DNA from: JBNLAN01 sp050302175
GTDB taxonomy: Bacteria; Pseudomonadota; Zetaproteobacteria; Mariprofundales; Mariprofundaceae
Assembly: GCA_050302175.1 (NCBI GenBank)
Contig: JBNLAN010000017.1
Coordinates: forward strand, 1 to 18,990
Length of the DNA: 18,990 nt
Direction: 5' to 3'
The notes beneath the pieces were generated by a model. It saw nothing but the letters and a program-made list of their open reading frames with translations, was not told the origin of the DNA and did no database searches. The translations under genes were made by a program, and so were the position numbers. Each line of letters starts with the position of its first letter. Positions within the stretch are counted from its first letter, which is position 1. Positions 15,594 through 18,990 of the stretch are shown piece by piece.

Positions 15594-16919
15594 ATGAAAC
15601 TGAACCAACTCATCCCCTTTGCTCTTTCACTTCTCATACTCAGCTTACTCAGCGGCTGCGCCTCCATGTCGAAAAAAGAGTGCCTGAATGCCGACTGGCA
15701 AGCGATCGGCTATCGCGACGGAGCCCGTGGTGTGCACTACTCAACACTCTCCAAACACCGTGAAAGTTGCAGTGAATACAATGTCATCCCCGATGATGGC
15801 GCTTACCGGGCAGGCTGGGATGAGGGCATCCGCCGCTATTGTTCGGCAGACACCGGCTACCGGGTTGGCAGCAGTGGCCATGCCTACAACAACATCTGCC
15901 CGGCTGATGTGGCCGAGGATTTTCTCTCAGGCTGGCGTCAGGGCATTCGCGAATTCTGCACGGCCGACAACGGCCTGCGCACAGGGCTTGCGGGTCGCGG
16001 CTACAACGGCAGCTGCCCTGCCGATCTCGCCCCCGCCTTCAAGGCTTATTACAACCTTGGTAAGGATGTGCGCCGGGCGCGCAGCAACCACGAGCGTATT
16101 GAAAAAAGGCTGGAGCAGCAGGAGCGCCTGCTGGCCACACAAACCAGTCCGCGCGCACACGAACAGTATGAGCACCAGTATGAAGCGCTGTTGCGCGACG
16201 AGGCACGTGCCGATGCCGAGTTGCAGGCGCTGCAGGCCTGCATGCAGAGCGACTGGTACGAAGCGGGCTTCCGCGACGGTGAGGCGGGCCGCCCACAACG
16301 TGCCGGCGACATCGGCAACGTTTGCGGCCGCTACGGTATCCACTCCGACTGGCGCGGTTATGCCTCCGGCTGGATGAGCGGTGCCGCCCATTATTGCACT
16401 TACGAAATCGGCCTCTATATCGGCCAGAGCAATCTGACCTACACGGGTGTCTGCTCCGGCTACTCTCATCAACAATTCTGGCGCGGCTACGAAGAGGGGC
16501 GCCACCATTACCAGTCGGGCAACTATCGTCATCAACGCCCAACGCGTATCACCCCTCCGGCACGCGAAAGGGATGAGCACGATGACCATGAGCGCCACGC
16601 GCCTTCGCAAGGCAACAGCAATGGATTTACCCGCTATGCCAAGCCGTATGTCGATCCGGCTCCCGCCCCGGCCCAGAGCAGCCGCGAAAAACCTGCCCAC
16701 ACGGAAAAACCGGTGCACGACAACCGCGACCGCGAAATGCGCCAGCCGCCAGAGCACAGCAATGCCGCCACTCCTGCCAAGGAGGTGCACGATAATCGCG
16801 ACAAGCTGAAAAACCCGATGCCAGAGAAAAGCCAGAAGGACAAAGCGAAGTCGAAAAACGGCAAGGATGGGAAGGATGACGAGCGCGAGAACTCCGATAA
16901 GGAGAACGGCAGGCATTGA
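15594..16919 (+). CDS. DUF2799-family lipoprotein with duplicated domain and charged tail
   Basis: 441 residues from ATG 15594, preceded by TTGGAGG; the frame extends to 15528, but that part is not needed. The lipobox LLSGC makes Cys22 the lipid anchor, so it is probably an outer-membrane lipoprotein. DUF2799 features appear twice: ADWQAIGYRDGARG (33-46) and SDWYEAGFRDGEAG (219-232), each followed by C-Y/W-G units. Three ~40-residue units align at 75-114, 114-153 and 260-298, sharing G(I/A)xxxC(S/T) then GLxxG and C. A charged coiled-coil-like linker covers ~160-215. Residues ~310-441 are a low-complexity polar tail, rich in K, D, E, H, R, Q and P, with VHDNRD occurring twice. Function is unknown. 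The stop overlaps the flavin reductase start. Confidence 0.87.
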   Translation: MKLNQLIPFALSLLILSLLSGCASMSKKECLNADWQAIGYRDGARGVHYSTLSKHRESCSEYNVIPDDGAYRAGWDEGIRRYCSADTGYRVGSSGHAYNNICPADVAEDFLSGWRQGIREFCTADNGLRTGLAGRGYNGSCPADLAPAFKAYYNLGKDVRRARSNHERIEKRLEQQERLLATQTSPRAHEQYEHQYEALLRDEARADAELQALQACMQSDWYEAGFRDGEAGRPQRAGDIGNVCGRYGIHSDWRGYASGWMSGAAHYCTYEIGLYIGQSNLTYTGVCSGYSHQQFWRGYEEGRHHYQSGNYRHQRPTRITPPARERDEHDDHERHAPSQGNSNGFTRYAKPYVDPAPAPAQSSREKPAHTEKPVHDNRDREMRQPPEHSNAATPAKEVHDNRDKLKNPMPEKSQKDKAKSKNGKDGKDDERENSDKENGRH

Positions 16920-17530
16920 TCCTCGACTTTGATGAGCTGACGGCGAACCAGCGTTACTTTCAGACCATCCAGACGCTGCTGCCGCGCCCGATCGCCTGGG
17001 CGCTCTCCGAGAATGATGGGGGCGGGTTCAACCTCGCCCCCTTCTCCTACTTCACCGCCGTCTGCTCCGAACCGCCGCTGGTGATGATTTCGATGAGCAG
17101 AAAGACGGAGACCGAGCCGAAGGACACCTGTGCCAACATCACGGCAAGAGAGCGTTTCGTCATCCACATCCCAAGCCGGGATGACCTCGAAGCGATGAAC
17201 GCCAGCAGCGCGACGCTGCCGGCTGGCATTTCGGAGGTGGAGCATTTGGGACTGGAACTCACCGACTTCGATGGCTTTCCGCTGCCGCGGCTCAAAAGTG
17301 CGAAGGTCGCCTACGGTTGCTCGCTATATGAAATCAAGGAGATCGGCGACGCTCCGCAGACGCTGATCTTCGGCAAGATCGAAAGAATGTATCTCGACGA
17401 CTCGATTCTGGAACTGCGCGACGATGGCCGCATCAAGGTGGATGCTGCAAGGCTCGACCCCGTGGCCCGCCTCGGCGCCGGTGAATACGCCTTTCTCACC
17501 GACATCACCAAACTCGCCCGCCCGAATTAA
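16916..17530 (+). CDS. Flavin reductase-like, FMN-binding split-barrel protein (TTG start)
   Basis: 204 residues. The best start is TTG 16916, overlapping the preceding stop in TTGA, with AAGGAG 12 bases upstream; no ATG lies near the family's expected N-terminus. The fold is recognised from TLLPRPIAWAL near 19-29, FNLAPFSYFTAVCSEPPLVMIS at 38-59, DTCANI at 70-75 and a segment with RERFVIHIP, matching flavin reductase-like (DIM6/NTAB type) proteins that bind FMN. These act as FMN reductases or oxidoreductases with varied substrates. The missing ATG and the 4-base overlap suggest coupled translation with the DUF2799 lipoprotein, although a functional link is not obvious. Confidence 0.85.
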   Translation: MILDFDELTANQRYFQTIQTLLPRPIAWALSENDGGGFNLAPFSYFTAVCSEPPLVMISMSRKTETEPKDTCANITARERFVIHIPSRDDLEAMNASSATLPAGISEVEHLGLELTDFDGFPLPRLKSAKVAYGCSLYEIKEIGDAPQTLIFGKIERMYLDDSILELRDDGRIKVDAARLDPVARLGAGEYAFLTDITKLARPN

Positions 17531-17538
17531 TTACAGTA

Positions 17539-18339
17539 ATGAAATACGCGCTTGTAAATGGGGAGAAAGCCACAGCTTCTAAAGGGGTCAAAGGATTCTG
17601 CCGCTATTGTGGGTCAGAATTAATTGCTAAATGCGGAGAAGTAAAAGTTCATCATTGGGCACATAAGGGGAAACTTAATTGTGACTCATGGTGGGAAAAT
17701 GAAACGGATTGGCACCGCACTTGGAAAAACTACTTCCCTGAAGATTGGCAAGAGGTTATCCATAAAGACAAAAATGGCGACAGGCACATTGCAGATGTAG
17801 AAACACCAGAAGAATGGGTAATAGAATTCCAGCATTCGTATCTTAACCCTGAAGAACGACGTTCACGAATTGCATTTTACTCGAAACTTGTTTGGGTCGT
17901 GGACGGAACCAAGCGGGCACTCGACGCTCCTCAATTTGAGAAATTACTAAATGCCGCTGTAGAATCCGACATTCCAAAGTCACAAATAAAACGAGTCCGC
18001 CTTCCAGAAAAAAGCCGCCTCTTAAGGGAATGGCAAAATAACGATTCGCTTGTATTTTTTGACTTCAACGAAGTGAATGAAACAGAAGAGCCAGTGCTAT
18101 GGCTTCTGTTTCCAATGACATCCATGGCAGAAGCTTACTTATCTCCTTTCTCAAAGAATAAATTTGTCGAATTACATAAAGGAAATAAATTCGACCATCT
18201 CAATGAGCGGGTTAACAAAGTTCTTTCTTTAATTCGAACAGAAACGGCCAGAAAACAGCAACTTGCTAAAGAAAGAAATGACAAGATTGATCCAATAATA
18301 CGACAAGGCCTTGATAAATTGATGCAAAGTTGGAAATAA
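17539..18339 (+). CDS. CoiA-like competence-family nuclease
   Basis: 266 residues. A zinc-finger-like N-terminus has C21-x2-C24 and VHHWAHKGK (His39, His42), typical of CoiA-like proteins, which also carry a PD-(D/E)xK-type nuclease core: WHRTWK at 58-63, Asp86 in IADVE, and Glu96-x-Gln98 in IEFQHS. Family proteins are linked to natural transformation (CoiA) or to DNA processing. Base composition is visibly AT-rich compared with its neighbours, and codon use changes abruptly at 17531, which suggests horizontal acquisition. It begins 8 bases after the flavin reductase stop without an obvious Shine-Dalgarno and ends in a strong terminator. Whether it acts in DNA uptake or in defence against foreign DNA is open. 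Confidence 0.85.
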   Translation: MKYALVNGEKATASKGVKGFCRYCGSELIAKCGEVKVHHWAHKGKLNCDSWWENETDWHRTWKNYFPEDWQEVIHKDKNGDRHIADVETPEEWVIEFQHSYLNPEERRSRIAFYSKLVWVVDGTKRALDAPQFEKLLNAAVESDIPKSQIKRVRLPEKSRLLREWQNNDSLVFFDFNEVNETEEPVLWLLFPMTSMAEAYLSPFSKNKFVELHKGNKFDHLNERVNKVLSLIRTETARKQQLAKERNDKIDPIIRQGLDKLMQSWK

Positions 18340-18367
18340 AAGGCCGGAGGTTACCCGGCCTTTTTTT
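18339..18367. terminator. Bidirectional Rho-independent terminator between coiA-like gene and ilvE
   Basis: AAAGGCCGG (18339-18347), a 7-base loop and CCGGCCTTT (18355-18363) form a perfect 9-base stem followed by four more T's on the plus strand. On the minus strand the same stem ends in TTTTATTT, so it can also terminate ilvE, whose stop is 20 bases away. Confidence 0.88.
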
Positions 18368-18386
18368 GATCCCCTACCTTGGGTAA

Positions 18387-18990
18387 TTATTTAACGACTG
18401 CGAGCCAGTCGAGGTGCTTCTTGCTCTTGCCGTGAACCACATCGAAATACTTCTTCTGCAGCCTCTCGGTGATCGGACCACGCGAACCTGAACCGATGCT
18501 GCGGCCATCGAGCTCACGGATCGGGGTTACCTCGGCAGCAGTGCCGGTGAAAAAGGCTTCATCGGCCACATACACCTCATCGCGGGTGATGCGCTTTTCG
18601 CGCACCTTAAAGCCCTCCTCTTCGGCAAGTTGCATGACAGTACCACGGGTGATGCCGTCGAGCGCGGAGGTGAGCTCCGGGGTATAGATGACACCATCGC
18701 GAACCATGAAGAAATTCTCGCCGGACCCTTCCGCAACAAAACCATCGACATCGAGGAACAGTGCTTCGTCGTAGCCATCACGCAGCGCATCGGAAAGCGC
18801 CAGCATCGAGCTGATGTAGTTGCCGTTCGCCTTCGCCTTGCACATGGCGATATTCACGTGATGGCGGGTAAAGCTCGAAGTGCGGATGCGGATGCCCTGC
18901 TCCAGTGCCTCCTGGCCGAGATAAGCGCCCCAGTTCCAGGCAGCCACGATCACGTGCACCTTAAGATTGTCGGCGCGCAGGCCCATGCCC
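18387..18990 (-). CDS. ilvE: Branched-chain amino acid aminotransferase IlvE (N-terminal part outside window)
   Basis: The C-terminal 201 codons are visible; the frame runs off the right edge, so the true start is absent and the ATG at 18986 is internal. It aligns with memory of class IV PLP aminotransferases: AAWNWGAYLGQEALEQGIR, SSFTRHHVNIAMCKAKANGNY (PLP lysine probably in KANGNY), DVDGFVAEGSGENFF, and GTAAEVTPIRELDGRSIG near the end. The enzyme exchanges amino groups between 2-oxoglutarate/glutamate and the keto acids of leucine, isoleucine and valine, in the cytoplasm. It converges on the CoiA-like gene, and the shared terminator separates them. Substrate range cannot be refined from this part alone. 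Confidence 0.95.
   Translation of the reverse strand, partial: GMGLRADNLKVHVIVAAWNWGAYLGQEALEQGIRIRTSSFTRHHVNIAMCKAKANGNYISSMLALSDALRDGYDEALFLDVDGFVAEGSGENFFMVRDGVIYTPELTSALDGITRGTVMQLAEEEGFKVREKRITRDEVYVADEAFFTGTAAEVTPIRELDGRSIGSGSRGPITERLQKKYFDVVHGKSKKHLDWLAVVK

Noticed and set aside
14627..15763. 378-codon plus-strand open frame
   Set aside because: Antisense to the BASS transporter. It is rich in H, R, G and E, with no hydrophobic core or known motif.
15927..16916. 329-codon minus-strand open frame
   Set aside because: Antisense to the DUF2799 lipoprotein, whose signal peptide, lipobox and repeats are clear. Composition is that of a shadow frame.

Overview
The window looks like ordinary chromosomal DNA from a Gram-negative, proteobacteria-like organism. 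It carries lipobox lipoproteins, an Omp85-type outer-membrane barrel, YciB and an IlvE-type aminotransferase. The genes are tightly packed, often with 4-base overlaps, and by eye moderately GC-rich. Species cannot be fixed from sequence alone; a gamma- or zetaproteobacterium is a reasonable guess. I see no rRNA, tRNA, CRISPR array, phage or insertion sequence.

Layout. (1) 1-2692: an alpha/beta-hydrolase fused to an OsmC domain (minus, cut by the left edge) stands divergent from arsJ, an organoarsenical efflux transporter that lacks its usual GAPDH partner here. (2) 2720-8399, all minus: an ArnT-like membrane glycosyltransferase, a GT2 polyprenyl-phosphate sugar synthase, a 944-residue secreted metalloprotease-propeller-barrel protein, and a small membrane protein. 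(3) 8400-8759: a non-coding stretch with an unexplained cluster of palindromes and direct repeats. (4) 8760-10808: a UPF0104 (AglD/MprF-type) membrane protein convergent with a lipase-like lipoprotein. (5) 10895-12119: an apparent operon of yciB, a small cupin, a 75-residue membrane protein and a 59-residue cysteine protein. (6) 12127-15451, minus: a BASS-family transporter, then an M48 metalloprotease with TPR-like repeats coupled to a secreted Met-rich protein. (7) 15594-18339, plus: a DUF2799 lipoprotein with a duplicated domain, a TTG-start flavin reductase, and an AT-rich CoiA-like nuclease ending in a strong bidirectional terminator. (8) 18387-18990: ilvE, cut by the right edge.

How the genes may fit together. 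Much of the window concerns the cell envelope: sugar-lipid synthesis and transfer, two secreted metalloproteases, several lipoproteins and a self-anchored barrel protein. The most unusual items are the single-chain protease/propeller/Omp85-barrel protein with a perfect inverted repeat at its putative transcription start, the structured repeat element at 8437-8590, and the unexplained small genes behind yciB. No complete novel system is proven here.
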